From assembly GCF_964253085.1 (NCBI RefSeq), contig NZ_CAXUQH020000001.1, positions 1,550,001 through 1,614,000 of the forward strand: a DNA stretch of 64,000 nucleotides, written 5' to 3'. Positions within the stretch are counted from its first letter, which is position 1, and each line of letters starts with the position of its first letter. Below are positions 1-9,327 of this stretch, one piece after another. The DNA is from Paenibacillus_E sp964253085 (GTDB taxonomy: Bacteria; Bacillota; Bacilli; Paenibacillales; NBRC-103111). A model generated the notes under the pieces. It did not search any database. It was not told the origin of the DNA and saw nothing but the letters and a program-made list of their open reading frames with translations. The translations under genes were made by a program, and so were the position numbers.

Positions 1-1097
1 ATTTCATGATTATGATGCTGCTCATGCCCTTTCTGGGTCGCATCGGAGATCGCTACGGGCGTAAGCCTGTGATGCTATGGTCCGGATTTGGGATGACCCT
101 CGTTACGGCTTGCATGTCATTTGCCACCGAGCCTTGGCAGTTGGCGCTACTGCGATTGGCACAGGGCTGCTTCACTGGCATCCTGCCATTCACCATGGTG
201 CTGATCTTGATTGGAGCTGCCAAGAATAAGGTTGGCGTTTCGGCTGGCACCATGCAAATGATGGGCGAGACCGGATCGCTAATCGGACCCCTGATTGCGT
301 CATCTATGCTTACATTTTATTCGGTACGAGGCGCGTATCCGGCTATGAGTGTGTGCATTTTGCTCGCGACCGTCAGCGTACTTTGTTTTGTCAAAGAGGG
401 CCCCCGTGCACCTGTTGTATCTAAAATGGAACGGAGCACCTTGCTATCGGACTGGAAGCGCATCTGGCGGATGAAGCCGCTCCCCTCGCTGCTGCTTAGT
501 GCCCTATGCATTAATTTCGCGCTAGTGGGGACGAATCCGATTATCCCCTACTACGTGCGGCAATCCACGCATACGCTCGCCTTTCTCAACGATCAATGGC
601 TGCTCGGCATCACCTTATCGGCGACCTCTCTTGCCGTTATTGTTTTCTCCCCATTGCTGGGCATGCTCTCCGATCGCGTAGGACCTTTATTGTTGCTCAA
701 AATAGCGACCAGCACCGCGTTTCTCCTCTGTGTCGTGCAAGCGGTGACGCACCTTTATCCGCTCATACTTGCGTGTCGGTTTACACTCGGACTATGCGTA
801 GCGGGCATGATGCCCAATATTCAAGCCCAGGTGCGGGGCTTAGTCCGCAAGGGCATGGAAGGGCAGACCTTCGCCATGGTGAATTCCTGGATGTTCCTTG
901 GCAGCTTAACCGGCCCACTTCTAGGAGGCGTTATCGTCGCTCATTTCGGCATTCGTGGCTGGTTTATTACCGCTATGTTCGTCTTTGGCATCAGTTGCTG
1001 GCAAGCTTTTCGTATCGGAAGTCACCAGTCGCAGAAGGCGGAGTTGGAGGTTGTTCAAGCTAGGAAGCGCGAGACTACAATTGCCAATCCAAACTAG
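1..1097 (+). CDS. MFS transporter, 5' end outside the window
   Basis: Major facilitator superfamily secondary transporter of the drug:H+ antiporter (DHA1-like) kind, in the cytoplasmic membrane. About 364 residues are visible in frame from base 3. The signature loop GRIGDRYGRKPV, which in this family lies between TM2 and TM3, comes only about 10 residues into the visible part, so roughly 50 N-terminal residues and the true start lie before the window. A second, degenerate copy of the loop (GMLSDRVGPLLLLK) sits at the start of the second half, as expected for the six-plus-six helix fold. About ten hydrophobic segments can be counted. The substrate cannot be deduced. The gene ends in a strong terminator and shows no link to the fructan locus that follows. 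Confidence 0.85.
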   Translation, partial: FMIMMLLMPFLGRIGDRYGRKPVMLWSGFGMTLVTACMSFATEPWQLALLRLAQGCFTGILPFTMVLILIGAAKNKVGVSAGTMQMMGETGSLIGPLIASSMLTFYSVRGAYPAMSVCILLATVSVLCFVKEGPRAPVVSKMERSTLLSDWKRIWRMKPLPSLLLSALCINFALVGTNPIIPYYVRQSTHTLAFLNDQWLLGITLSATSLAVIVFSPLLGMLSDRVGPLLLLKIATSTAFLLCVVQAVTHLYPLILACRFTLGLCVAGMMPNIQAQVRGLVRKGMEGQTFAMVNSWMFLGSLTGPLLGGVIVAHFGIRGWFITAMFVFGISCWQAFRIGSHQSQKAELEVVQARKRETTIANPN

Positions 1098-1122
1098 CGA
1101 GCCCATTGGGGCTCGTTTTTTT
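1098..1122 (+). terminator. Rho-independent terminator of the MFS gene
   Basis: Seven-base-pair stem CGAGCCC/GGGCTCG with loop ATTG, followed by seven T. It starts immediately after the MFS stop codon. Confidence 0.9.
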
Positions 1123-1263
1123 GCCATATAAGAATTTATAAGATCACATGATAAGGCGGCTATATGTCCCTATAAACACTTTATCCCTTTTACTTTCCCC
1201 TCAAGGCATGATAATTTTATAAGTTAGAAGCAGAGCATTTTGAATTTAATGTTTCGTCCCCTT

Positions 1264-1272
1264 TGATAAGAT
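1264..1272 (+). promoter_or_regulatory. Possible extended -10 promoter of the fructan binding-protein gene
   Basis: TGATAAGAT fits an extended -10 (TGn plus TAAGAT) about 45 nt upstream of the ATG. No good -35 lies at 17 nt, as expected if an activator such as the adjacent YesN-type regulator is needed. The first 13 bases from 1264 also occur at 29989 ahead of the ecsA-like gene. Confidence 0.3.
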
Positions 1273-1316
1273 GATGACAAGAACAACAATAGAGTATTGA
1301 GAGGGGCAATAATCAT

Positions 1317-2675
1317 ATGAAAAAGCTCAGTCAAACAGTCGTAAGCGCTATCGTGGTTGGTGGTTTGTTGGCGGGATGTTCTTCGCAAAGTGATAACGGG
1401 AGCACAGCATCATCGTCATCAGTACCAAGCCAAACAGACACAGCCGTGAAAAAAGAAGAAAAAGTAAAACTTACCTTCTGGAGAAACTCGGGGAATGATA
1501 CGGAGAATGCGGCGTACGACAAGTTAGTAGCCTCTTTTATGCAAAAGTATCCGAATATTTCCGTGGAAATGACACCGATTCCATACTCGGATTATGACAC
1601 GAAATTACGTGTATCCATCGCTTCCGGAAGTCCGCCGGACATCATGGCTCTTGATGCGCCAACCGTTGGTTCGTATGCGAACGCGGGAGCTCTTAAGCCA
1701 TTGACGACGTACTTCAAAGCAGATGGCAATATGGAGGATGTTCCGAAATCAACACTAGCTACCTACACGTATCAAAATGAAATCTACATGGCACCGCTAA
1801 CCGAGTCTTCGATTGCGATGTTCTATAACAAGAAGCTATTCCAAGCGAAAGGCATTCCGCTTCCTTCCAAAAACCCCGATGAACCGTGGACATGGGATCA
1901 AGTTTTGGATGCTGCCAAGAAAGTGAACGATCCAGCAAAGGGAATCTTCGGTATCGATCCTGCGCAGGGCTTTGGTAACGCGGGAGGTACAGCTTACTTC
2001 AAGTATCCAATTATATGGCAGCTGGGTGGCGAGATCATGAGCCCAGATGGTAAAACGTCCAAAGGCTACCTAGATTCACCTCAAACGAAAAAAGCCGTAC
2101 AGTTCTTCTCCGATTTGTACAACAAAGATAAAGTATCTGCATTGGAGTATCCACCGGATCCGTTCCCGAACGGCAAGCTGGCCATTACGATTGACGGCTC
2201 GTGGTCCTTGGCTAATTTGAAGGAGAAATTCCCTAATTTCAAGTTGGGCGAAGACTATGATATTGCACCATTGCCAAAAGGAACAGCGCAAGCGGTAGCC
2301 AACGGCAGCTGGGCCCTCGGTATTTCAGGGAAAAGTAAGCATCCAGATGAAGCTTGGAAGTTTATTAACTGGGTAACTGGTGAAGAAGGTCAGAAAACGT
2401 ATGCAAGTATGACGAAAGATATCCCATCCCGTTATTCTTCTGCGAAGGCGTTCCCAGAGCTGAATGAATATCCGAAGAACATCTTCGTTATTCAGAATCA
2501 GAAGTATGGCAGACCGCGTCCAATCACGCCGATCTTCCCGCAAATGTCAGACGCTGTGAACAAAATGTTTGAGGATGTCACGATTGGCAAAAGAAACATT
2601 GATGCGTCCATCGCAGAGGCCGTTACGACAATTGATAAAGCGTACGCAGATGTTCTAGCACAGCAGAAGAAGTAA
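1317..2675 (+). CDS. Sugar ABC transporter solute-binding lipoprotein (fructan locus)
   Basis: Extracellular binding protein (family 1, MalE-like, 452 aa) that should capture an oligosaccharide and hand it to the permeases at 8376 and 9328. It has a lipoprotein signal peptide with lipobox LLAGC (lipidated Cys21), a Ser/Thr-rich linker, then the periplasmic-binding fold with the segment SGSPPDIMALD typical of this family. Start chosen at 1317, preceded by GAGAGGGG. A hairpin at 2692 separates it from the kinase gene, which would let it be made in excess over the downstream proteins. The substrate is inferred to be levan- or inulin-derived fructo-oligosaccharide only because two GH32 enzymes share the locus. 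Confidence 0.9.
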   Translation: MKKLSQTVVSAIVVGGLLAGCSSQSDNGSTASSSSVPSQTDTAVKKEEKVKLTFWRNSGNDTENAAYDKLVASFMQKYPNISVEMTPIPYSDYDTKLRVSIASGSPPDIMALDAPTVGSYANAGALKPLTTYFKADGNMEDVPKSTLATYTYQNEIYMAPLTESSIAMFYNKKLFQAKGIPLPSKNPDEPWTWDQVLDAAKKVNDPAKGIFGIDPAQGFGNAGGTAYFKYPIIWQLGGEIMSPDGKTSKGYLDSPQTKKAVQFFSDLYNKDKVSALEYPPDPFPNGKLAITIDGSWSLANLKEKFPNFKLGEDYDIAPLPKGTAQAVANGSWALGISGKSKHPDEAWKFINWVTGEEGQKTYASMTKDIPSRYSSAKAFPELNEYPKNIFVIQNQKYGRPRPITPIFPQMSDAVNKMFEDVTIGKRNIDASIAEAVTTIDKAYADVLAQQKK

Positions 2676-2691
2676 GCAGCTCCAGATAAGT

Positions 2692-2722
2692 GAGACGAAT
2701 CATTTTGATGATCGTCTCTTTG
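2692..2722 (+). terminator. Hairpin terminator/attenuator after the binding protein
   Basis: Arms GAGACGAATCAT and ATGATCGTCTC pair with one bulged A around a TTTG loop, followed by TTTGT. The T-tract is short, so partial read-through into the kinase gene is likely. Confidence 0.6.
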
Positions 2723-2725
2723 TCG

Positions 2726-2755
2726 TTGTTTCGACAGACGGCCCAGAGGTATGAT
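2726..2755 (+). promoter_or_regulatory. Candidate promoter of the kinase/regulator pair
   Basis: TTGTTT (2726-2731) and TATGAT (2750-2755) are separated by 18 nt. They lie directly after the hairpin and about 30 nt upstream of the kinase start. Confidence 0.4.
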
Positions 2756-2785
2756 ATAAAGTATCCGACAGAACGGGGGGATATC

Positions 2786-4567
2786 ATGTTTTTCTCATTG
2801 AGGAGCCGTTTGATGGCGGTTTTCTCGGTTCTACTACTTCTCCCTTTTGCCACTTTGGCCTATATCCTTAGTGAGGAAGCGACTAAAACAATCAAGTCGT
2901 CGATCGAAGCTTCAACATCTCAAACGATCGAGCAGTTCGCCTCGCATGTGGGGACGTTGCTTACGCAGGTCGAGGATACGGGCAATCAGGTGGTGAGCGC
3001 CCGAACGACGCAGGATTGGTTGACCGTACATTTGAATCCAGATAGTACGATTCAGGAACGCGTTCTCACGAAGCAACGATTGCGGGAGTATTTCTCCTCC
3101 TATGGGGTGAACAACTCCAGCGGCATTTCCATTAGTGCGTTCGCCGAGGATGCTGGCGGTGTGTGGACGCAGGACAGAACCTATAAGAACAGCGCGTGGT
3201 TTCAGGATTTTATGAATGAAAATAAACGTTGGACGACCGCACACAAAGATGTCGATCAGTCGGACGAATTTATGAGGGCGCGTTCGATTAATAGCTTCCT
3301 TTTTCCACTCGTACAGCTGCAATCGCTCAAAAATATGGGCTTCATCAAGGTGAATTATCCAACAACCCTGCTTCGCAATGCCATTGAAAAGATCCATGTG
3401 GGGAAGACGGGGAAGGTCGTTTTGCTGACGCATGAAGGCAGCAGTGTGCTGAATCAAAATCTGTCCGAAGACGGGGACATGCTGGGGAAGGGGCTTCAGC
3501 AAATTGATGCGCGTTTTGACGGGGATGTCAGTGGGATTTTCCCAATGGACGCGAAGGGGGAGACGAATCTGCTCTTTTTCCGCAAGCTGCCTGCTCAGAA
3601 TTGGACAATTATCGGGAGTGTTCCTGAGGCCGAATTATATGAAAAAATCACACATATTCGCCAAACGATGCTTGTTGTTAGTGTTTTGTTACTGATCGTT
3701 GCGATATTGGCAGCCTTATGGCTGTCCGCAGGCATTACCAAGCCGCTAAGTGTAATGGGGAGAGCGATGAAGCATGTAGAGCGCGGGGAGTTTCATCAAG
3801 CGCTGCACGTGATGCCGAAGGTAGGCGTGGGTCATAGTGAAGTGAACTATGTAACAGGGGTTTTCGAGCAGATGACTCATCGGCTGCGCTATTTGATCGA
3901 GACGGAGTTCGAGACGAACTTGCGTAGGAAAAATGCTGAGTACAAAGCACTGCTGCTGCAAATCAATCCGCATTTTTATAATAATACGCTTGAAATCATT
4001 AGCGGTCTGGCCGCGATGAAGCGGGAAGACCTTGTGATGGATGCGACGGAAGCTTTGGGGAAAATGATGAGATATTCGCTCAACCTGGGTAGTGATTTGG
4101 TCCGACTAGCGGAAGAAATCGCGTATATAAGGGATTACTTGTTTATCCTTCATTTGAGGCATGAGGAGCGATTGCAGATTGTGATTGAAGAAGACTCCGC
4201 GGCTGCCCATTTCTTGATCGCCAAATTCATCATTCAACCACTGATAGAAAATGCGGTGAAGTATAGTTTAGAGAAGGATGGCGTTGCGCGGGTTACCCTA
4301 AGGACGAAGCTGCAGGAGAATAAATTGCTGATCTCCGTGAAGGATAATGGCATTGGCATATCTCCGGAATTGGTTCAAAATCTACGGGAAGAGATCAAAA
4401 CGGGTGATCCTGTAGCGATTCTCAGTTCCGAGGGGCAGAGTATCGGGCTTCGCAATGTTTTATCACGATGTCGACTGAATTATGGTGAGCAATTTCATTT
4501 AGAGCTGTATTCCAAGCTTGGTGAGGGGACGGAACTTAACCTGATCCTGCCGCTAATAAGGAGCTGA
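2786..4567 (+). CDS. YesM-type sensor histidine kinase
   Basis: Membrane sensor kinase of the LytS/YesM class, 593 aa from the chosen start. An upstream in-frame ATG at 2690 exists, but it would translate the terminator hairpin, and the ATG at 2786 has a GGGGGG ribosome site and begins directly with a membrane segment. Order: TM1 (about residues 12-30), a ~260-residue extracellular sensor, TM2 (about 294-317), HAMP, His_kinase domain with phospho-acceptor His396 in NPHFYNNTLE, and an HATPase with DNGIGI. It should pass phosphate to the regulator that starts 10 nt downstream. Location inside a GH32/ABC locus suggests it senses fructan products. Confidence 0.92.
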   Translation: MFFSLRSRLMAVFSVLLLLPFATLAYILSEEATKTIKSSIEASTSQTIEQFASHVGTLLTQVEDTGNQVVSARTTQDWLTVHLNPDSTIQERVLTKQRLREYFSSYGVNNSSGISISAFAEDAGGVWTQDRTYKNSAWFQDFMNENKRWTTAHKDVDQSDEFMRARSINSFLFPLVQLQSLKNMGFIKVNYPTTLLRNAIEKIHVGKTGKVVLLTHEGSSVLNQNLSEDGDMLGKGLQQIDARFDGDVSGIFPMDAKGETNLLFFRKLPAQNWTIIGSVPEAELYEKITHIRQTMLVVSVLLLIVAILAALWLSAGITKPLSVMGRAMKHVERGEFHQALHVMPKVGVGHSEVNYVTGVFEQMTHRLRYLIETEFETNLRRKNAEYKALLLQINPHFYNNTLEIISGLAAMKREDLVMDATEALGKMMRYSLNLGSDLVRLAEEIAYIRDYLFILHLRHEERLQIVIEEDSAAAHFLIAKFIIQPLIENAVKYSLEKDGVARVTLRTKLQENKLLISVKDNGIGISPELVQNLREEIKTGDPVAILSSEGQSIGLRNVLSRCRLNYGEQFHLELYSKLGEGTELNLILPLIRS

Positions 4568-4577
4568 CAACTGAGAG

Positions 4578-6191
4578 ATGTACAGAATCATGTTGATTGA
4601 TGATGAGGTCGGCGTTCGCAACAGTATTAAAGCCAAAATCGATTGGACATCCGCCGGTTTCGAAATTGCTCTGGAAGCGGCTAATGGTCTGGAAGCCCTG
4701 CAGCTCCTTAAGGAGCACCCTCTACCGGATGTTGTCATTACTGATGTGCGTATGCCACAAATGGATGGGATTGCTTTCGTTAGCGCATGCAAGGAAAAGT
4801 ACCCAGCGCTTCGTATCATTGTGCTTTCGGGCTACTCGGATTTTGAATATATGAAGGCCGCGATTCAGCTTGGGGTGAAGGATTATCTGCTCAAACCTGT
4901 AGTTCGCAGTGAGCTAACAGCACTTCTTGGCAAGCTGGCCGCGGAATTGGAAGATGACCGGAATCGCTTGCGGGAGCAAGATCAAGAGGAAATCAAAAAC
5001 CATCAACAGCTGGGGCTGATGCAGGAGCAGCTTCTTTGGCAGCTGGTGAAGGATGAATGGTTCAGTGTATCCAGCATGAAGGAACGGATGGAGCAGCTGC
5101 AGTTGTCAGCGTTAGCGGTTGATGATGTTCATGCTCAGTTTGTCACCGTAGAGATGCGGATTCCACCAGGGCGCTTGGACGATTGGAGCGAGCGGAAAGA
5201 CTTGCTGTACTTGGCTTTTCAGATGTTATGTCGGGAGTCCGCGCAGAAATGGGAGCATATCTATCCGTTCTACGCGATGAGTCACCCTGCAATGATACAT
5301 TTTGTCATTCGCATTCAAAATGCCGAGCATGACCGCTTCTTGACTGACTTCGTGCGCAAGCTGAAGCGGGATATCCAAAGCTACCTCAAAGTAGACAGTG
5401 TGCTCGGTATTGGCGAGCCTATTAATGGCTTGAGGCAGCTCAAAGACGGCTATGCATCTAGCATGCTGGCTTGGAGTCAGGGCACGATCCATTCCGATAA
5501 GGCTGAGCCGGATCGGAATATGCTCGCCATGACGCACGCCTTTTCACCGGAGGTGGAGAGAAGGTTGATGCAAACCATCGAAAATCTCGATATGCCTGCT
5601 TTTACTAAGCAGCTGCACGCTATTTTCGCTGCGGATCGAGATACGCCGATGTTTGTGTTCACCTTTTTGACACTGCGCATCATTCTCTTGTTTAACGCCA
5701 TTGCTAAGAAATTCGAGCTCGGAGATATGTCTCTGCAGAGCTATCTCTGGAACTGCCAGATGACGGTGAGAGATTACTCCTCCCGGGAGCAGGTGCTCGA
5801 GCAGCTGCACGAAATGGCCAGGCTGGTCATGGAGGAAGTGAGGAAAACCAGGTTCTCTAGCGGTCAGCAAATGATGGAAGCTATTCGCAATTATGTGGAT
5901 GAGAACTTTTCCTATGAACTCACGCTAGCCTCGTTGGCCCATATGTTTCATATTAATGAAACGTATTTATCTGGATTGTTTAAGCAGAGTGTGGGTGTGA
6001 CTTTTAGTGATTATGTCACGAGGTTACGTTTGAGCAGGGCTGCGGATTTGCTCAAAGAAAGTGAGCTCAAACTAACGGATATTGCTACATTGGTGGGGTA
6101 CTCGAGTTCGAGCTATTTTAGTACGGCTTTTAAGAAGTTTTATGGGAAGGGACCGAAGGAGTATCGCGAGGAATTGCGAGTAAATGATTAG
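4578..6191 (+). CDS. YesN-type response regulator with AraC-family DNA-binding domain
   Basis: Cytoplasmic transcription regulator, 537 aa. The receiver domain spans residues 1-125 with the acidic pair near residues 8-9, phospho-acceptor Asp56 in VITDVRMP and Lys in YLLKP. A long central region of ~300 residues follows, then two AraC helix-turn-helix motifs at about 437-535 (HINETYLSGLFKQ and the KKFYGKGPKEYR end). It is co-transcribed with the kinase (10-nt gap). Expected targets are the promoters ahead of 1317 and 6504, which both have weak -35 regions. It ends before a hairpin terminator. Confidence 0.92.
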   Translation: MYRIMLIDDEVGVRNSIKAKIDWTSAGFEIALEAANGLEALQLLKEHPLPDVVITDVRMPQMDGIAFVSACKEKYPALRIIVLSGYSDFEYMKAAIQLGVKDYLLKPVVRSELTALLGKLAAELEDDRNRLREQDQEEIKNHQQLGLMQEQLLWQLVKDEWFSVSSMKERMEQLQLSALAVDDVHAQFVTVEMRIPPGRLDDWSERKDLLYLAFQMLCRESAQKWEHIYPFYAMSHPAMIHFVIRIQNAEHDRFLTDFVRKLKRDIQSYLKVDSVLGIGEPINGLRQLKDGYASSMLAWSQGTIHSDKAEPDRNMLAMTHAFSPEVERRLMQTIENLDMPAFTKQLHAIFAADRDTPMFVFTFLTLRIILLFNAIAKKFELGDMSLQSYLWNCQMTVRDYSSREQVLEQLHEMARLVMEEVRKTRFSSGQQMMEAIRNYVDENFSYELTLASLAHMFHINETYLSGLFKQSVGVTFSDYVTRLRLSRAADLLKESELKLTDIATLVGYSSSSYFSTAFKKFYGKGPKEYREELRVND

Positions 6192-6196
6192 TACAA

Positions 6197-6243
6197 AGCC
6201 CTCAAAGCCATGTATGTGTATGGCTTTGGGGGCTATTTGTTGT
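6197..6243 (+). terminator. Terminator of the kinase/regulator operon
   Basis: Long stem, arms AGCCCTCAAAGCCAT and ATGGCTTTGGGGGCT, one mismatch, followed by ATTTGTTG. The T-tract is weak but the stem is 14 bp. Confidence 0.65.
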
Positions 6244-6269
6244 CTAGCTAAGTCTAGAGCTGCGTTGTA

Positions 6270-6330
6270 CAAAATAACAGGAGGTTCCAGCTGAAATCGG
6301 AAAAATAACGGGAGGTTTTCCAGTTAGTTA
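6270..6330 (-). repeat. Dispersed intergenic repeat units (reverse orientation)
   Basis: Two units related to AACTGGATTTCCTACAGCTA lie here on the minus strand (6272-6292 and 6303-6326). The same family is found at 13608, 29240 and 40291. The remaining bases up to 6503 hold no ORF; a TACAAT box at 6458-6463 may belong to the promoter of the next gene. Confidence 0.5.
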
Positions 6331-6503
6331 TCGGGGGCGCGCCAAGCCGTCTAAAAAGCAGCGCTAACAGGGGTGAGCGAGGACGGGGCACGCTCATGCA
6401 AATTATTTTAAAACACAACTCCCAATGATATTGAAATCTTTCTATTCGCTGACTAGGTACAATAACGATACATCGAAATAGACAGCCAGTAGAGGGAGGA
6501 ACC

Positions 6504-8351
6504 ATGCGAAAGAAATTAGGATTATGGGTGGCAAGTGCCGCCGCGATCGTACTTCTGGGTTGGGGGGTGACGGCTTTGGTAGCAGGTGATGACATATCGA
6601 CGGACTCCGCGGGGGAAGTGGCTTTCTCCTATGCAAAGGATCCGACTTATTATACGGAAAAGTTTCGTCCTCAGTATCACTTATCACCGGAGTCAGGTAA
6701 TCTAAGTGACCCGAATGGGATGGTGTATTTTGATGGGGAATATCATCAGTTCTATCAAAATAGCGGTCAATGGGGCCATGCTGTTAGTCGGGATTTGATC
6801 CATTGGGAGCACCTTCCAGTTGCACTCTCTCGCGATTCGCTCGGTGAAATCTGGTCGGGCAGCGCGGTCGTGGATGCGAAGGATACGAGTGGCTTCTTTG
6901 GCGGCAAATCGGGCTTGGTGGCGATATTTACGCATTTCAAAGGCGGCCTTCAGTCGCAAAGCATAGCCTACAGCACGGATAAAGGCCGGACGTGGACCAA
7001 ATATGAAGGCAATCCAGTGATTCCGAATCCGGGTTTGAAGGATTTTCGAGATCCCAAAGTGATCTGGCATGAGCCTACGAAATCGTGGGTGATGGTGGTG
7101 TCGGTCGACAATCGAGTTCAATTCTATACATCGCCGGACCTGAAAGCTTGGAAGCTCGCAAGTGAGTTCGGAAGAGATCAAGGCTCGCACGCAGCGGTTT
7201 GGGAGTGTCCGGATTTGTTCGAACTACCTGTAGAAGACTCCAAGACGAAGAAATGGGTGTTAGCCGTAAGCATCGGTAGCAACAACACGACCAAAGGCTC
7301 CACAGCCCAATACTTCGTCGGAACATTTGACGGGCACACGTTCAAGAACGACAATCCAGCTTCTGATGTGTTGTGGACGGATTACGGGAAGGACTTCTAT
7401 GCCGCTGTATCCTATTCGGATATTCCGGCAAAGGATGGACGTCGCATTTGGCTGGGCTGGATGTCCAACTGGCGCTATCCGTTCGCGATGCCGACGGGGG
7501 CTTGGAAGGGCAATATGTCCATCCCGCGCGAGCTGAGACTGAGGAATATTCCTGATCAAGGCATACGCTTGATTCAGGAGCCGATCAAGGAATTGCAGAC
7601 GCTGCGCGGCAAAGAAATAACGGTGAAGAAATCGCAGTTAGTCGCAGGGGTTAATCCTTTTGATTCTTTAAAAGGAACATCTTATGAGCTAATCTCGGAG
7701 CTTACGGTTCAGCCGAATAGCAAGGTTGAATTTCAACTACGTAAAGGAACTGATCAAGCAACGAAAGTCAGCTACGATGCTGAGACGGAAAAGCTAACGA
7801 TAGACAGAACCCATTCGGGTATCACCTCATTCGAGAAAGGTTTCGCCGAGGAAGTATCGGCACCACTGCAGCTGAAGGATGGCAAGCTTAAGCTTCAATT
7901 CTTCGTTGATGAGGCTAGTTTGGAGGTATTTGCTAATGATGGCGAGGCTGTTGTTTCTAGCCTGATCTTCCCTGATCCCACGAGTAATCGATTAGAACTA
8001 ACCGCTTCCGAGGGCAATGTCACGTTGGAAAAGGCACAGTTTTATCCGATGGAGACGGTTTGGCGGAAGGAAGATGTAGATGGCGCAACGCCACAAAGAG
8101 TAGTCTTGAACAAAACTACGCTTGATGTAGCGGTGAAAAGCAGCCAACTTATCGAAGCATCCGTTATTCCCCTGAGCGCACCTCAGGAGCTGAAATGGAC
8201 ATCTAGCGATGAAGGAATCGCGTCCGTTTCAGTGGTTAACGGAGGGGCAACGGTGAAAGGCGTCAAGACCGGGCAGGCTGAAATCAAGGCGACTAGTCAG
8301 GATGGAACGGTCATGTCGAGTCTCCAAGTGTATGTTTTTGATGGCAAATGA
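6504..8351 (+). CDS. Exported GH32 beta-fructosidase (levanase/inulinase type) with Ig-like domain
   Basis: Hydrolyses beta-fructosidic bonds of fructans outside the cell (615 aa). Residues 7-27 form one hydrophobic segment (uncleaved anchor or signal peptide). The five-bladed GH32 propeller follows: nucleophile Asp69 in SDPNG, transition-state Asp183 in FRDPK, acid/base Glu234 in WECPD. A beta-sandwich follows, and residues ~530-615 look like a Big_2 bacterial Ig-like domain (LKWTSSDEGIASV), often a wall- or carbohydrate-proximal module. The nucleophile motif reads NLSDPNG instead of the usual WMNDPNG. The ribosome site GAGGGAGGAACC precedes the ATG. It heads the operon 6504-12280. Confidence 0.93.
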   Translation: MRKKLGLWVASAAAIVLLGWGVTALVAGDDISTDSAGEVAFSYAKDPTYYTEKFRPQYHLSPESGNLSDPNGMVYFDGEYHQFYQNSGQWGHAVSRDLIHWEHLPVALSRDSLGEIWSGSAVVDAKDTSGFFGGKSGLVAIFTHFKGGLQSQSIAYSTDKGRTWTKYEGNPVIPNPGLKDFRDPKVIWHEPTKSWVMVVSVDNRVQFYTSPDLKAWKLASEFGRDQGSHAAVWECPDLFELPVEDSKTKKWVLAVSIGSNNTTKGSTAQYFVGTFDGHTFKNDNPASDVLWTDYGKDFYAAVSYSDIPAKDGRRIWLGWMSNWRYPFAMPTGAWKGNMSIPRELRLRNIPDQGIRLIQEPIKELQTLRGKEITVKKSQLVAGVNPFDSLKGTSYELISELTVQPNSKVEFQLRKGTDQATKVSYDAETEKLTIDRTHSGITSFEKGFAEEVSAPLQLKDGKLKLQFFVDEASLEVFANDGEAVVSSLIFPDPTSNRLELTASEGNVTLEKAQFYPMETVWRKEDVDGATPQRVVLNKTTLDVAVKSSQLIEASVIPLSAPQELKWTSSDEGIASVSVVNGGATVKGVKTGQAEIKATSQDGTVMSSLQVYVFDGK

Positions 8352-8375
8352 CAGATGTGAATGGAGAGGTGAGTT

Positions 8376-9308
8376 ATGGCTACTGCAGAAACGATGGAAA
8401 CAATAAAAACGGTTAGTTCAAGCAAGAAAAAATCGCAAAGCTTTCGCAAGCATGAGCAAGCTACTGCCTTCTGGTTTATATTCCCGGCGATAGTCTTGCT
8501 GCTTGTCTTCGTGTTCTATCCCATGCTGCAAGCTTTTTTTATCAGCTTCAAAAACTATTCCTTAGTCGGCGCCGGTGATGTGTTCGTCGGCATGGACAAT
8601 TATGTGCATCTTATGAAGGATCGCGCCTTTTTTAATAGCTTGAAGCACTCCTTTTATTTTGCTCTGATTGTGATTCCGATTCAAACGAGCATTGCGCTAG
8701 GGCTGGCCCTATTGATTCAGAAGAAAACGGCGACAGCAGGGCTGTTTCGAACACTTTATTTTATCCCGGTTATTATTTCAACGGCGGTGGCGGCAACGGT
8801 TTTTAAGCTTATTTATAACAAAGAATTTGGCCTCCTGAACAGTGTGCTCAAAGCACTGCACATGCCAGTAACAAGCTTCCTATCCGATCCGAAAACAGCA
8901 ATGAACGGTATTATTGTGCTCGGAATTTGGAAGGGCGCTGGTTTTTTCATGATCATTTTCCTAGCGGGCTTGAACAATATCTCACCCGATCTCTATGAAG
9001 CAGCTAGAGTGGATGGCGCATCACGAATTCAGCAGTTTTCCAAAATCACGCTTCCGCTGCTGAACCGGACGATGGCTTTCGTGGTCATCATGACGACGAT
9101 CGATGCGATCAAGCTCTCGGGCTTAGTCTTCGTACTGACCAATGGCGGCCCCAATAGCTCAACAGAAACGGTTGTATTCTATATTTATAAGCAGGCTTTC
9201 ACGCAAATGAGGATGGGGTACGCGACGGCGGCGGCGTTTGTGCTTTTCGCGATTGTATTGACCATTTCGCTGATCCAAATGAAGCTTTTTAACAAAGACA
9301 CAGACTAA
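8376..9308 (+). CDS. Sugar ABC transporter permease (MalF-like)
   Basis: Integral membrane subunit, 310 aa, six predicted helices after a cytoplasmic N-terminal stretch. The EAA loop that contacts the ATPase reads YEAARVDGASRIQQF. It follows the exported GH32 by 24 nt and precedes its partner permease by 19 nt, so the three are one operon. It should work with the binding protein at 1317. No ATPase gene is present in the locus; a shared MsmX-type ATPase elsewhere is the usual arrangement. Confidence 0.92.
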   Translation: MATAETMETIKTVSSSKKKSQSFRKHEQATAFWFIFPAIVLLLVFVFYPMLQAFFISFKNYSLVGAGDVFVGMDNYVHLMKDRAFFNSLKHSFYFALIVIPIQTSIALGLALLIQKKTATAGLFRTLYFIPVIISTAVAATVFKLIYNKEFGLLNSVLKALHMPVTSFLSDPKTAMNGIIVLGIWKGAGFFMIIFLAGLNNISPDLYEAARVDGASRIQQFSKITLPLLNRTMAFVVIMTTIDAIKLSGLVFVLTNGGPNSSTETVVFYIYKQAFTQMRMGYATAAAFVLFAIVLTISLIQMKLFNKDTD

Positions 9309-9327
9309 CAACGAGGAGGGATTCGCT

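Noticed and set aside
1264..1280. TGATAAGATGATG shared with 29989 as a common regulatory site
   Set aside because: The identity is short, has no symmetry and is explained by both being extended -10 regions; too little to claim a regulon.
2912..3502. Minus-strand 196-codon open frame inside the kinase gene
   Set aside because: It is fully contained in a well-conserved kinase frame on the other strand, has no ribosome site and no recognisable motif.
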